A DNA stretch of 64,000 bases from Stictocephala bisonia (GCA_035578905.1 JAQJVL010000083.1:737861-801860); one strand, 5' to 3'. Counted from the stretch's first letter, positions 41,852 through 56,800 are shown. A program made the numbers and translations. The notes: generated by a model not told the origin, from the letters alone.

Positions 41852-44800
41852 AGCCTATGTTTTTAGGATTGATATAAACAATTTCCCAGTGTTTTTAAAC
41901 ATCACATCAATAATTTAGAAAAGAGAAAGTAATATTCAAGAATGAAATTAACTTAAAACTAGTTTCATTTTTATCTGAATATAAACATTTTCTGAAACTC
42001 AAAATCATATTTAGACTATTGGATCTTTCAACATATGCTCATGTTTTAAAATAAATTAATATCCAAATGATACCATTTATAATGTTATCACAATAATTGA
42101 CCACTACAATCAAAACAACTGGCCAAAGTCTTACGTAACACAGTGTCGGACCTGATGGCCGCGTGATCTGCAAGTGATCTTTAGTAGACCGAGAGGAGCC
42201 GTTGATTCATAGAAATCTAGTGAAAAACACTGGGCTGTGATAAGAGAAGAATACTTAATTAAGCTTCTAGACCGACTTCATTGTTTGTTTGGCTTTGGCT
42301 GTGTTCTTATGTACTACTTGTGGATTTGTTCTTTGAGGCTTCTCTCAGCATGTGTTTCTATAGATTGAAACTAGTGTCTCCTGACACTTCAAGATATAAT
42401 GTGAGAATTAGTGTAATCAGTTATCTAATCTTATCAGAAAGTATTATGAAAAGGTTAATACATTTTATATTTAGTTACTATATTTTTTCATTGCTTTTTC
42501 ATAAGCACTTTTTTCTTTCATACTCTTCTTGTAGTCATATATTATATTGCTGTTTACGTTTATTTGAATTGTTTACATTTTCCAATTATACATTCAATTA
42601 AGAGGTACAATAGAGTCAGCTTTTCCACAGTTGATAGTTATTATTAAATTTGGTAAAAATAGGTTGCTATTAAGGTTAATTAAAATTTACTAGTTCTATG
42701 TTAAATTTAAGATAAATATAAATGTGTGATTCAATTATTTTGTTTCTCTTGTGCTGCTTTGTTAACTCTTCAATAGTAGGCAAAAGAAGCAATGCTTGAC
42801 TGTTAAGATATGTTGAACTTTAAATTTGTATTTTTGTTTTACACTTTCAAAATTATTTTACTGTGTAATGTAGTATTGTTTTACTGTTTTGCACTTGGTA
42901 TTGATTTGATTTTTTCCCTCATACAATAGGAGGAATTACATTACGCTGTAAGTGTCCTATCAGTCAAAGGTTGCGAAAACTGAAGTGCTATTGATTCACT
43001 TTTAAGAGCTGGTCACATTGTATTATTGAATTACATTACGCTGTAAGTGTCCTATCAGTCAAAGGTTGCGAAAACTTAAGTGCTATTAATTCACTTTTAA
43101 GAGCTGGTCACATTGTATTATTGAATTACATTACGCTGTAAGTGTCCTATCAGTCAAAGGTTGCGAAAACTTAAGTGCTATTGATTCACTTTTAAGAGCT
43201 GGTCACATTGTATTATTGAATTACATTACGCTGTAAGTCTCCTATCAGTCAAAGGTTGCGAAAACTTAAGTGCTATTAATTCACTTTTAAGAGCTGGTCA
43301 CATTGTATTATTGAATTACATTACGCTGTAAGTCTCCTATCAGTCAAAGGTTGCGAAAACTTAAGTGCTATTAATTCACTTTTAAGAGCTGGTCACATTG
43401 TATTATTGAATTACATTACGCTGTAAGTCTCCTATCAGTCAAAGGTTGCGAAAACTTAAGTGCTATTAATTCACTTTTAAGAGCTGGTCACATTGTATTA
43501 TTGAATTACATTACGCTGTAAGTCTCCTATCAGTCAAAGGTTGCGAAAACTTAAGTGCTATTAATTCACTTTTAAGAGCTGGTCACATTGTATTATTGAA
43601 TTACATTACGCTGTAAGTCTCCTATCAGTCAAAGGTTGCGAAAACTTAAGTGCTATTGATTCACTTTTAAGAGCTGGTCACATTGTATTATTGAATTACA
43701 TTACGCTGTAAGTCTCCTATCAGTCAAAGGTTGCGAAAACTTAAGTGCTATTAATTCACTTTTAAGAGCTGGTCACATTGTATTATTGAATTACATTACG
43801 CTGTAAGTCTCCTATCAGTCAAAGGTTGCGTAAACTTAAGTGCTATTAATTCACTTTTAAGAGCTGGTCACATTGTATTATTGAATTACATTACGCTGTA
43901 AGTCTCCTATCAGTCAAAGGTTGCGAAAACTTAAGTGCTATTAATTCACTTTTAAGAGCTGGTCACATTGTATTATTGAATTACATTACGCTGTAAGTCT
44001 CCTATCAGTCAAAGGTTGCGAAAACTTAAGTGCTATTAATTCACTTTTAAGAGCTGGTCACATTGTATTATTGAATCCTCTCATTTGATTTTTGATAAAA
44101 ATATAATTATTTTGTTAATTGTAGGTTATTTATTATTTTTTGGGGTATGTATATGCATTAAATCCTGAAATTATCTTTATAATTATCTATTGTACCCTTC
44201 ATCGAACAAAAAAGATTTTAAAGTATAATTTTTTATTTTTCGTTTTATTTAATTTTTTATTCGTATTAAAAAATTTTGTGTTTATTTATCTATAATAACG
44301 AACAATTGTCTGTTTGTACTCTATGTATTACTACACCATTCATGTGATCATGGCCATGGAACATTGGGAAGCAATGTATTATTTTCCAGAGAAAATAAAA
44401 GAAGTTTCTATAAAAGTGTTTTTTGCAGTTTGTAATTATATCCTGGGAATGTTTGTTTGATTTTTTAAACCATCTTTTGGTGTATTATTTAATCATTATT
44501 TTACTATCTAATGTTTATGATTATTGAGGTTATATTTTTACTCTGTATTTACATTGTATCAACATTTGTGAACAATTTTGTATGATGTGTGTAGGTTACA
44601 GCAGAAGCAAATGTATGGAGTTTGGGAGTGTTGTTATGGGAGGTGTGCCAGTTTGGACAAATACCATACTCCAATCTCACTGACGATCAGGTGGGTGCTC
44701 AGATAAGGAGCTACTAACACCATTATTACCAACAAAACCATTACTTCCTTTATATTGAGATTGAATCTTATAGTTTTTTCTGAAATCTTCCTGAACCCTG

Positions 44801-47800
44801 TTTGTTATTATTATCAAAGCAAATTTGTTCATAATATAAACTTGGCCTTTTGACATTTTTTGATAAGGATATCAACCAATGTTTGAGTGAACATATCAAT
44901 ATTTTATTTTGGAAAGTTTTATATTGACTATCCTAAACCAATGCATAGTCTTATTGTCCTGAAATGATTTTTTAGTTGGTGAAAAAATGATTTCAAATTA
45001 CAAGTAGAGTACAAAAGAACATTCATTTTTGTAATAGAAATGTTAACATACCGAGTTTTTTTTTTAGAATTTGAAATTTTTTTTTAATTTACTAAAGCTA
45101 CTATATTGTTTTGTATCTCTAAATGAATCCTAGGATTTTCAATTTATTATTAAATCACAACATGCACTGATTAAAACGAAGTGTTGAACTTTAATTTACC
45201 GTATAATAATAGTTCTTCGAAGTGTTGCCATTAAATCTGAATTCTGTAAGATTTCAATTCTCTACCTGATTCTTACACCCAGATTATATTGCAGGTGATA
45301 GTAAGAGTGTTAGGTGGAGAAGGGCTGCGGTTGCCCTGTCCCACCCTACACAACCTCCACACCAATGCCCTCCACCAGGTTATGGGTCAGTGTTGGCAGC
45401 CGGTGGAGCGGAGAGCCTCCCTAGACCACGTCCTGTCAATGCTCAACCACCTACACTCCTCTCATAGTGAGGAAGATTTTCAGAGACGCTGGGATGCATT
45501 GAGACCCAGTGCTAATCCAGAGGTGTTTGTCTATTCCTATTTCAATCGATTAAAACACAATTATGATAGTTTTGTATTTGAACTAAAAACAGTTTTGAAA
45601 AGTTTACATTTTAATGATTTAAAAAGTGTTATTCTTTATTTAATAAATAACTTGACTTGAGTGCTTAGTGGCATTTAAGTGTAGCTCTGACACACGGTGC
45701 TGCCAGGAGCATTGTATTTGACATACAACAGACAATAACAACTTGTTGAGGTAGAGTTCTGATTGTACATGTATTTATAATAAATTAGTACAAACCATAA
45801 TACAATATATAAATATATAACTAAAGTGATAAGAACAATGTATAAACAATAGAAAACAATCGTCTGAAGTCCACGATCATGATATTTTTACTAAAACGAT
45901 CAATCAAGTAGGTTATAAAACAATTGCTATGATTCTTTTCACCACGCCATTGGTCTACAGCATTCTCAAACTCCTCATAGTTCTAGGATTTTCTTTAGGA
46001 GCGCTCCGAAATCGTTAGGATTTTCATTAAATAAAGAATAACTGTATCTGCTCTTTAGTCATTCAATAGTGATTGGAGATAGTCTAAAAAAAAAATAGTA
46101 ATATTAGTTGAAAATATAATTTTGCTCAAGCATTTACAGTCTGGAATCTCGTATCATGGAAGCTTTCTGTTTTTGTATGAAAAAACAATTTTCATGCTGC
46201 GTAACTCGTAACCTGTATTCTTATTATGAACTCTTTTTATGTTTACCAAAATACATAGCTAAATAAGTAGGTCTGCAATACAGTAATGCAGAGCAATCTT
46301 TTAATTAACCGATCTCAAGTATAGGCATTAAGAATGACTATTGTTATTCTTTAGTTATTAACTGGAGTCTACACTAATTGGAGTAATATGAGATGATAGT
46401 TTCTTTTAACCAAAATTCCATTAGTTTAACTTATTATGTTACTTTTATCAAGCCAGCCAAATGTATATTGAAAAAAACTAAAAAAAAGTATAAATCATCT
46501 AATACTATATTGATATTTAGCAATGAATAATGAATATGCATATCCAAAAAGCTAAAAGCTCTTATTGAAAATTTAGATTACATTTTCTCTTGTTTTATAG
46601 CTTTGTGCGGCTATTGCTAGGTCGAATTCAAATCACTCTTGTCAAGCAGTTAAAATGAGGCAGAGAATGAGAGAGGTAGGGTAGTACAGTTGAGCTCAAA
46701 AAGAGGGAAAGTTATATAAGAGAGAGAGTTAGGAAAGGATAAGATTATCGGGTTTGTAAAAATATATGCGGCAAAAAATCCCAACCAGCACTGAGTAGCA
46801 ACAACTATTTTCGAATATACCAGGTCTGACTATTTCCCTATCAATTTTCGCTTCTTAAAGATGTCTGTGATTCGTTGTTGACTACCTCTAAATACAAGTC
46901 TACAGGGAAGCAGCAGGCATCCCATCAGATTTTTTATAATATCCACAACTTAGACCCTATCCCTAGTATCGTTCAAGAGTTTATTATAAGATTTCCCGTA
47001 AGATTCTGCCGTAAGTCAAGCAGATGGAAAAGTTTCTTTCTTACTGACATTAATCTTTGCCATATAATTGTCAAATCCCAGATGATACTTCAAATGATAA
47101 AATTGATTTGATTCATGCTAGAAGCTTTGAAATGAGCTATTAGCTTGGTCTCAAACATTTTTAGACACATAGGTTTCTGAGTAGTGAGGTTATTGATACT
47201 TTGGAATTACTAAATCAGCGTCTTTATGTTGATTGGGTATAATATCACCTTATTAAAAGATCACTGCTATGCTTAACTGTATTTTGTATATCAAATTAAT
47301 TCTTTCATATTCTGATAGTTTTTTCCTTATTTCAGATCACTTTGGAGACATTGACAACTAAGAGTGATTTTGACTCAGGGGTAGACTTGGAAATAAAATC
47401 TAGTGATCGGGAAATGCTTGACTTGGTGAAAAAATCATCCTCCGATGTCAACATGTCACCTAGCACAGCTTCTCCACAACTATCAGTAGCAAGTAGCTCT
47501 GGGGGAGAATTTTTCTCTCAGAGCAGTCTCTCTGCTTTGAACAAACAACAGTCACCGAGTCTAACAAATCTTCGGGGGTCAGTGGAAGATGTCTCCAAAC
47601 TTACTGAGAAGGTGAAATCTGTAAATTTGACAAACGATACAGAAGAGTTTGATTCTTGGCTCAAAGGAGTTGAGACAAAAAACGAAGAGGATGTGAAATT
47701 TGTTAAGAAAATCTCAGAAGCAATTAAAGATTTAGATGACGCTCTTGCTTTGGAAAAGACTTCTTCTTCATCTGATGACTCAAGCCGCCATGAGAGTCCT

Positions 47801-50800
47801 CTGAAGGACACCAACATGAAGGATGAGAATCCAGTTCTTGATTTCAGGCTAGGCCCTCAGAATCTAGTCTGGAAACAGATAAGTCTTCAACCAGACAGTT
47901 TGCAGGATGACAGCTTAGTGAGAAGAGATTCCTCAGGAACTGACACCGAGGAAGAGACATGGAGGGGGAGGATAGAAAGAGGAGAGTTTTCAGAGAAAGT
48001 TAAAGAAAAGTCGAAGAGTGTTACTGATTTGATGATTTTAACTCATATTGAAAGTGAAGGAAGTGAATCTGACTCTCTGCCCTCTTTGACACGTCAGTAT
48101 TCAATTGATAAAAATAAAAGGAAGCCCTCAGGAGCAATAATGAGTACAATTGGATTTGGAAGTGAAGGTAACATTCGTGGGGCTGTTTTGGGCGAAGAAT
48201 TTCAAGATGCCCTTAAACAGCTACAAGCAGAATGGAAGATCCGAGATTCAGAATCAAGGGAGAATTCACTCCACTTTATTAAGAATGAGGCTCAAAGTTC
48301 ACAACACCAAGATAAGTTGGATTTTTTATCCAATGATGCCTCGGAAAAAAATAAACCTCAAGTTACCAGAATCCCAGAAAATGATGAGCAGGCTATAGTT
48401 GCTATTCTCCCTGCCGTTATGTCAAAACCAGCATGCGAGAATAATGTTTTACAAGGAAAGGCAGCTCCATCTCTTTCAACACCTGATAATCTGTCAGAAA
48501 AACCAGATAATTGTTCCACGCATATTGATAGTGAATCAGAATTAACAGACAATTATAAAAAAAGTGAGAAATCAATTAAAGTTAGTCCTGAAACCACTGA
48601 TATAAGTGACAATTCTCAAATAACAGAATCTTCCTCAGAAATTTCAACTCCAACTCAATATGAAGTTCTTACTGTTCAGTCATTTTTGGAAAGTGAGAAA
48701 CAACACAGTTCTTTGAATAAGACTTCTAATGGATCTAAAATGAATCCAAGCAATCTTAACAATTTTAGTGAAGTATTAAATTTTAGCATATCAGCAAGTG
48801 AAAAATCATCATTAGCAAAGGAAATTGATGAAGTACCATCAGAATCAGTTGATACTGAAGTGGAAAGTGTAAAAATAGTTCCTAAGTATAAAGACGAAGA
48901 AAATCACGAAAGTGGTGAAATCTATCAAACTAAAATAGACTGTGATAAAATAAGTAACTCTTTAAGCTCATCTTTAATTTTAAATACAGATACTGTTTTT
49001 ACAAATACTGATGAAGTTTGTGCAAATGATAAAGCTATAGAAAATGCAATTGATTTTACAGAAACTTTTTCACAGTACAATAGTAATGATTTGCTCAATA
49101 ACAGTGCCACTCAGAAGGAATATAATGCTCCATCTGATGACTTGGTTGTGACGCCTCTGGAAAGGCTGTCCAGTGCTAATGAACTTAAGAAACACTTTTT
49201 TTGTAAGTCCAACAGTACAGAAATCAAGGCCTCATTGAAAACTCCAAACTTTTTACTGTCAAAGGATGAAAGTAAAACATTTGTACCTGAAATTGTAGTT
49301 ACAGAAGCAAGCATTTTAGATATTGAAAGTGACTCTGAACCAGAAATAGTTTTGCCAAACTCAACCAGGAGTAAAAGAAGTATCCGCATTATCATGTCAG
49401 ACTCAGATGATTCAGAGGATAGTGATAGATTTATAGGTGATGTTATAGTGTCAAATGATCCAGTGTCTACAAGTAATGAGATTTTTACAATTACACCATA
49501 TCCAAAAGTTGGAAGCACTTTGCCAACTGATGATACTGTCTCGGATATCGATCTTACTTTTCCTGAGTTGGAAAAGTCTGAACCTTTCGTTGTTCCTCTC
49601 TCTAAAGATAACATTTTGGAGCCAACTGAAGAAACCTCTGTGATTTTAGGCTCCTGTGAAGATTATACCCTTGATTATTTTAAAGGATTGAAAACTACAT
49701 TTGGAAAACAAACAAGCGATGAATCAACTGATGAGTTTTCAAAGAGTGAAGGAGAAGAGGACGAGAAGAAACAAGTTTCAATCAACAACTGGGATGATTT
49801 TCTCACTAGCAGTCTCCACCAACGTTATCATGAAAATATGGCAAACTCTGATGTAGAGTTTGAAACAAGTGATACAGATTTTGAACTAAACGATAAGAAT
49901 AGAGATAACATTGAAAGGACTGATGAATTCTCAGAAAAATTAGACATCCTTGAACCAAAAATAAACTTAAATGAACATTTCAATAAAGAGATGAGAAAAG
50001 ACATTGTTATATGTGATCGAATGAATATGTATGATAAGTTCAGTGGAAAGAACTATGAAGATCATGATCAACAGTTGCAAGAAGTAAAGAGTAGACTGGA
50101 AGATGTAGCAATGCTGTCACAAAGTAAGTTTATTTTTTTTTTATTAAATGTTATCTGGTTCATCAAAAATATCAGTAAAAATTTAAAGTATTGATTTCTA
50201 TCTTAAACACTCTGAAAATTGGGCCTGTTCAAGTTGGAGTCTGATAGCATTACTAATATAGGAAGAAACTTTAGCTATACTCATGTTTGAGTAGTATTTC
50301 TGGCAGTTTGCTTATTTTATACTCAAGTCAAATAACTTTCTTGATCCAAATCATGAATGTCATTAATCTGTACGTGTATGGGTTGGTGAGTGAGTCAACC
50401 TGTACTGAACGTGTATAGTTGGGTGGGGTGGGAGGGTTATGGCCATGGGAGTAAGATTTTAAAATTCTCAGTTATTTCCTGGTTTTACACGGCCAAGGAA
50501 GAATATAATTCCTGGTCAAATAATGATAATCACACTACTTCTCTCTTCCCCAATCTAAAATATACATTCCCAACCAATCATTTTGGTTTTACAATATGCT
50601 GAACATCTCTCAGACACAAGATCATTCTGTTATAAGATCTGCAGTGCCTTATGAGCTAATATTATATTACTTTATTATGATTTTCATTATTTTGTTATTT
50701 TGCTTTATAGATTATCAGAATCTGTGTAGTAATATTTTAAAAGTGAAAACATTAGGAAAATTAATAACTTAAGTTAAATATTTTTATAAATTATATGTTG

Positions 50801-53800
50801 CAAGTTAGATATCATTCTGTTATTAAATGAAAAATTAGATATTAAATGTCAATTAAATTGTAAAATTCATGACATTTTAAATCAGATGCAATATTATTTG
50901 CCGGCATGGTGGCTCAGTGGTTAAGGCTTTGGAATGTGGAGGCCAAGTTCCAAGATTTTAACCCCCAACTGAGCCAACAGTCGGTACTTCACTCGTTGAA
51001 TAAAGTTCACACACAGGCTTGTAAGCCCATTTGAGCTTGTGAGTGAAGTTTTTTTATATAAAAAAAAGTAAAAAAAGATACTTTAATTGCTAAATCATGG
51101 AAAAGTTATATGTGAAGGTAAATAACATTTTTAGGACACTTATTAAGATAAGCAAACATCTGACTCATTTCTAAGATAGCCTTGTTAGAATGTTTCATTT
51201 ACATTCCTATTAACCAAAGCAACTTATTTCTAGTTCAATCTACATTTTAGTTTGTAGCCAAATTAAATCAATAAAAAAAACAATCCTTCTGGAAGAGTCT
51301 TCTTCACTCCCTTCCTTAGATCCAATTCTCCTTACGCCTATTTTTGTTTACTCTCACCAACTCCATCTGGGATCAATTTTTTACCATTGCCTTCCTTAAG
51401 GCTGGCCAAACCTTGATGGCCACACATTTTATAAACACCATCTTTAATATTCTAAGTCATACATACCCCATTGCTCATAGTAGGACTTCTTGGGAATTTA
51501 CATTTAGTCCTACAGTTTCTTCTATCCTTTTGGCTTTTGCTGGTTATAGATTGATTTGTTGTTTTATTTAATAATTTACTAGTATAAGTGTGATAAAATT
51601 ATTATGAATAAAATAGTTATTATTAAAATTAATATGTTTAAACTCTCATATAAATATTTAGTAGCAAGTACATTTATTTGTTACAGGTTTTTGTTTGAAA
51701 AATCAGAGTATATCCATGGATGATGATGAGGATGGAAAACTGTTAACACCAGATGATGAACGAAGTAGTGATTCAGGTTTTAGAGATAAAGGCAGCCTCA
51801 GTGAAAGTGTAGAAGACGCTTGCGATGAAAAGTATAATTTGGAAGATATTGATGCAGAACTGGAAGAACAATATGGAAAACACCAAGATTCAAGATGTGG
51901 TGATGATTCTCAAGATAGTAAAACTGAAATTAAAGATGATTCAGTCCTATCAACAGATATTGATGGTATGACAAACTGTGATACTACATTTGTTGTCAAT
52001 GAGGGGAATGAGTCAGTTTCTAATTCAACAGTGTCAACAGTTAAAGCTTCAGAATCTTCTAGTGAAGTGGGAGAAGTAGCTTGCCTTCCCACAGAACCAG
52101 AACCACTCAATAAACAAGAAAGACTGAACAAATTGGACAGTGCTCTAGATTCTAACATTGACTTGTATTTTGATGCACAGCCAAAAACTGGCTGGTATTT
52201 ACATCCTCCCCCAGGAACTTCTTCGCTTGATTCTCAGCCTGTGAACAGTGGTTGGCTTCCAACTGCACCAGAAGAGGGCAAAGACAGCAGCTATGTTTCT
52301 TTTGACATAGATGAAGAATTTGTAACAGCGATTCGAAATGAACTTAGGGAGAAGTTACCTTGTGCACAGAATGCGGAAAGAACAGACAATGAGGAGGATA
52401 TTTCCCCAGAAGAAGAACGGACAGATATGGTAATTCAATACAATACATTTCCTGCTCCATTATCACCAATCATAGAAGAAAGAGAGAGTATAAGTTCCAC
52501 TCAGTCATCTTTGCTCCTTGATGATGCTGGAAAAAGTATTGAATCATCTGGAAAGTTGAGTCCAATATTGTTTATAGATAACACATCTGAGAAAGGAGTT
52601 CTTTGTAAGTTTGAAGATGATATCATGAACGCACTCGACGTATGTAATTCAGAGAGTACAGACAGTGATAATATACTAGTAACAGTTGAAGATTTGGAAA
52701 ACTCTAAGGCAGGAGAAGCACATAAACAAAAAATTGTTGAAACTGCAAAAGAAGAAATGGATGATCTTTTGATTGTTGATACAGAAACAAATAAAGTCAC
52801 TCTCTATGAAAGTCCAAAACCTCAATCTCAGTTAGCATTTGTTAGGCAATTAATTGAATCTACAGATGACACTAGTTCAGCAAATTCTGAATCTTGTACA
52901 TTCTATCACTCAGCTGACGATAATTTGCTATCAGTTGACAGGAACAATCTTACTTATACACCTGATAGTGTTTCTCCTTTATCTACTGGCTCTAGTCGTA
53001 CTGGAGTTGCTGTATCATTTTCATCATCTGAAACAGGTGGTAATTTATCTGGATTTTATCTGTCTCCTTCATCTGTTAGATCAGATCTTTTTGATAATGG
53101 GCCACCAAGCTTACCCTTTGATCTTGGCCAAACGTATGACATGGTGGAAGAAATAAGGCCAAATAATGAAGCTGAAGAAATAATACAAGAATTGGTTGAA
53201 GCAGGAATAATGAAAGAAATTGAACTAGGTAAAGCAACTGATTTTACTGTCGAAGGCTTAAATTGTGGTCTTGTTAACAGTAAGGACTCAGAAGAGACTT
53301 CAAAAACTACTGAGTCACAGACAACAGAAGACAAAAATGAAGAAAGCGGAAGCTCTTTGGAGTCATCAGTTGTTAAAAGTGAAAATTGTGATACACTAGA
53401 TTCAAAAGAGCTCCCAATTGTAATGAAAGATAATTCCATCCAAATAAGTAGCATATCACCAAAGAACAATAGTATTAAAAGCTGTGATAAAATTGATGAG
53501 TTGATAGTATCAAAAAATAAGCAGTCACAACCATTTGAAGAAAGTCATTCAAAGAGTAAAATATGTGACGAAAATGATTGGTTAAAGTCTGTGCTGTTAC
53601 CCAGTTCCAACATTAAATCAGATCCCTGCGGAAGTTCCAAGAATGAAGTTGCGTCAGTCTGTTTGAATAATAGTGAATGGCCAAGTGCTGAGGAACTGAT
53701 TGCTGAGACCAAGTGTGAAGCACAAGTGGTAGTAGCCACCCCAGAATCACCCAGTATGAACTTGTTGGAAGTAGCTGCTAAATTTAATGATGTCAATTCC

Positions 53801-56800
53801 ACTTTAGCCATATCAACTCCGAACAATATGAGTTTTGATGAAAGCAAAGATAACTCCCAAGTCTCATCTTTTACTTCAACACCGACTCTTGAAACAGTCA
53901 AATGTATAACTGGATCTATGAAATGTCCTGAAAAGTTGGTGTCAGAGGAGCATAATAATCAGACAGAAGTAGGCAGTAGAATGAAGAGCATACCAACACT
54001 AAGTAATTTAGCAAGTGAGATTGTTCTTCAACTTCCAGTCTCTGAGGAGAGGAGAGAAGCGCTTTCACAAGACTCGTCTCCAGATGATTCGGAGAGAGCA
54101 AGACGACTGCAAGGTATGACATTAGCACTTGAACCCTCAGTTGTCTCTAAGGCCCCAATGCCTTCTCCAGAAGACGCTGATAAGGGCACTTGGAGACCTA
54201 CTATGGGACAGTTGATGGAGTTAACCAGCCAACCAGAGCAGGATGACATGATGACAACATCATTCATTGATGCTGATAACAATGATTACACTCCTGATTG
54301 GGAAAGTGATACCTCGGATGACTCTGAAGAACACTCTTCTTCAAGTGGAGAATTCATCTGGAGAGTAAGTAGATCTATAATTTTGAAATTGTGTTGATTG
54401 GGAAGTGCTTGGAAAAAGTAGCTGCATGACCTCTAATACTTTATCAACTATTTTTAAATAAGCACCTTATAAACTAAATCAATTTAAAGTTTTATTTTAA
54501 ATGTTTTACATACAACTTTTTACAGATAAAATTACAACTTTTTAAAGATAATAATATTTAATATAAGATAAACCATCAGTAATCTTACCTACAAAGATTA
54601 TTCTTTTGTATAATTTCTTAAAATATATAACTTTTTCATGCCATTGATAAATTTATGTAGGTTTGGAGAAAGACTGATTTGTATTTGAAGCCGTTTCTTT
54701 TATCTTGATGGTGGAAACTTTAAAGAGTAAATCACATACATGACACATATTCTATTTAAAATGCTTATATTTGAGGTTATTGTGTAAGATACAAAACTGT
54801 ATACAAAAGTAAAACTCACCATTTACCATCTTCCAAAAAATCTGTAAGTTAAAGTTTTTGTCAGTTCATACACAACAATAATGAAATTTAAATACATGAA
54901 TCCTAATCCATCATCTCAAAACAAAAAAATAAATAATATTTATAGTGTTGTTTTTAACATAATCTTGAAGTCAACTCAATTTTTAAAACTACTTGATAAA
55001 CTGAAATTTCATAAATATTGAATTTAAATGCAATATAATAATTGCTGCGAACTTAAGATATAAGTTATGTTCTTGCATTCATACTAGAAATTAAATATCA
55101 TCAATATTAATTTTCTAATACCTAAAAAGAAAAAACAAGCATTTCTTCAATATTTTTGTAGTTGAAAAAATGTTTAATTGAATTTTTAACACAAACTTTC
55201 ATTTTATTCATAATATTTTATTTTTATTGTTAAATTAGAGGATTCTTTTGCTTTTTTCTCTTACATTATTGGTACTAGACTTGTTTTTGAAAAGTAGTTT
55301 TCTTGCTCTCTTCTACTTTTCTTTTTTTCTTGATATTGCTTTGTTTCTATACTGTCCTTGAGATTCTAATCCCTTCTGTTTATCTTCTTCCACTGTCATT
55401 TAGGAAGGTGATAGGGAAGCTGCCGTCCGAGTCGTAATTGCTTGTGACGACTTAGAGGTAGGATCTTTCTCTAATTCCTATTAGCTCTTCTAGAAAATTA
55501 CTTTAGAAACTAGTTGTATGGTTTTCTCTTCTTAGAGTAGAAAATACTGTTGTTTGCCTTAGAAGTATAGAAAATTAACTATACACACACATATAATATA
55601 TATATGTCATTTCACTGTTCAACCATTTAAACATGTATTCAAAATTCTGGAAATAACATAATATTTTAAAAACCTTATATATAAAACACTAATAAATTTA
55701 TGGATTTTTTCGGCTGTATAAAATATTTTTTCATGCTATAATTGTAACACACTTAAGAATAGGGGACAGCCATGAAAAATGTCATAGAAATCTTGAATCT
55801 AAGCATGGATCGAGTTATACCTCATTTAAATGTCTCAGGTAATAGATTTGAATGTTGCATACAAAATATCAAAAGGTTGATTCAATCACAATTGTTAAGT
55901 ATGAAAGGAAATTATTGACAAAAAATAGGAGAAACATAATTTTATATCCTTATAATGAGTAATAAAATTAAGCGCTCAATTTAAAGAACTGAATGAAACT
56001 GTTGACATAATTTGTGCCATTCAATAAATTTAGTTTTTAATTAAGTCCTGCAGTTAAAGCGAAATAATGAACACTTTATTTAATCTGTAAATTTACTTAC
56101 GTTGAATCCCACCCATTTAGAGAAATTTTGTAATGACATTCCTACACTATAATATTAAATTTCCAACCACTAGTAAATTATTGTCTATTTGGCATTTCCG
56201 TTATTTACATACTTTCATCACTCAGAAAGTAATAATAATAATAGAACTATGTATCAGAAGATTCTAGAGACTAGTCTCACACGAAATATAACAGAATTCT
56301 TAATTAAACACAAAAAAATCCAACAGCATTGATAACAGAAATAAAAAAAAAATTCAAAACACTAAAAACAATAGCATGTGAAATTATGAGCAGAGATAAA
56401 TGAGATATAGTAATAGTGATGGGTTGGCTATTTTTTTTCGGTTCCGGTTCGGTTCTTTACTGAAATCGGTTCTCGGTTCTGAGTACTTTTTTTAGAAAGT
56501 CTCAGAACATTTGTCTAATACCTTTACGCCAGTGAACAAATTATGTGGAATCAGTTAGTAAAAACAGTGCATAGTATTGGTGATTTCTCCAATATGAAGT
56601 ATAATACACCCTAAAAATATATACAATTACATACAATATTTCCAACAACTAGAGAATTGGTAACATTTTATTTATTCTCAGAGTATGATTGTTTACACTT
56701 TTTGCATAAAAAAGTATTTACTTTAAATTTAAAAAAGTATACAATTTAGGTAAATGGAATATAATGCTCAAATTAATATGCAATTTAAATTTACCTTGAG

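Larger units (their letters stand above)
50124..51686. other. Intron 9: SINE and minisatellite remnant in AT-rich DNA
   Basis: Apart from the two features listed separately, a 75-codon open stretch at 51344-51571 has no recognised family. No other feature. Confidence 0.5.

Noticed and set aside
42281..42601. 106-codon hydrophobic ORF
   Set aside because: Phe/Leu/Ser-rich from AT-rich DNA, no family resemblance, inside intron 6.
42933..44072. CRISPR-like array
   Set aside because: The whole 95-bp unit is repeated with no unique spacers, inside an insect-type intron.
45523..45660. Alternative C-terminus after the kinase domain
   Set aside because: The 46 codons past the exon 8 donor are AT-rich intron-like sequence; phase-perfect splicing to exon 9 is better supported.
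50897..51000. A functional tRNA gene
   Set aside because: The B box is degenerate and the sequence continues into a SINE body with an A-rich tail.
47518..54282. - strand ORFs opposite exons 9 and 10
   Set aside because: They are shadows of the LMTK coding strand; Ser/Glu-rich sense codons leave the antisense frames open.
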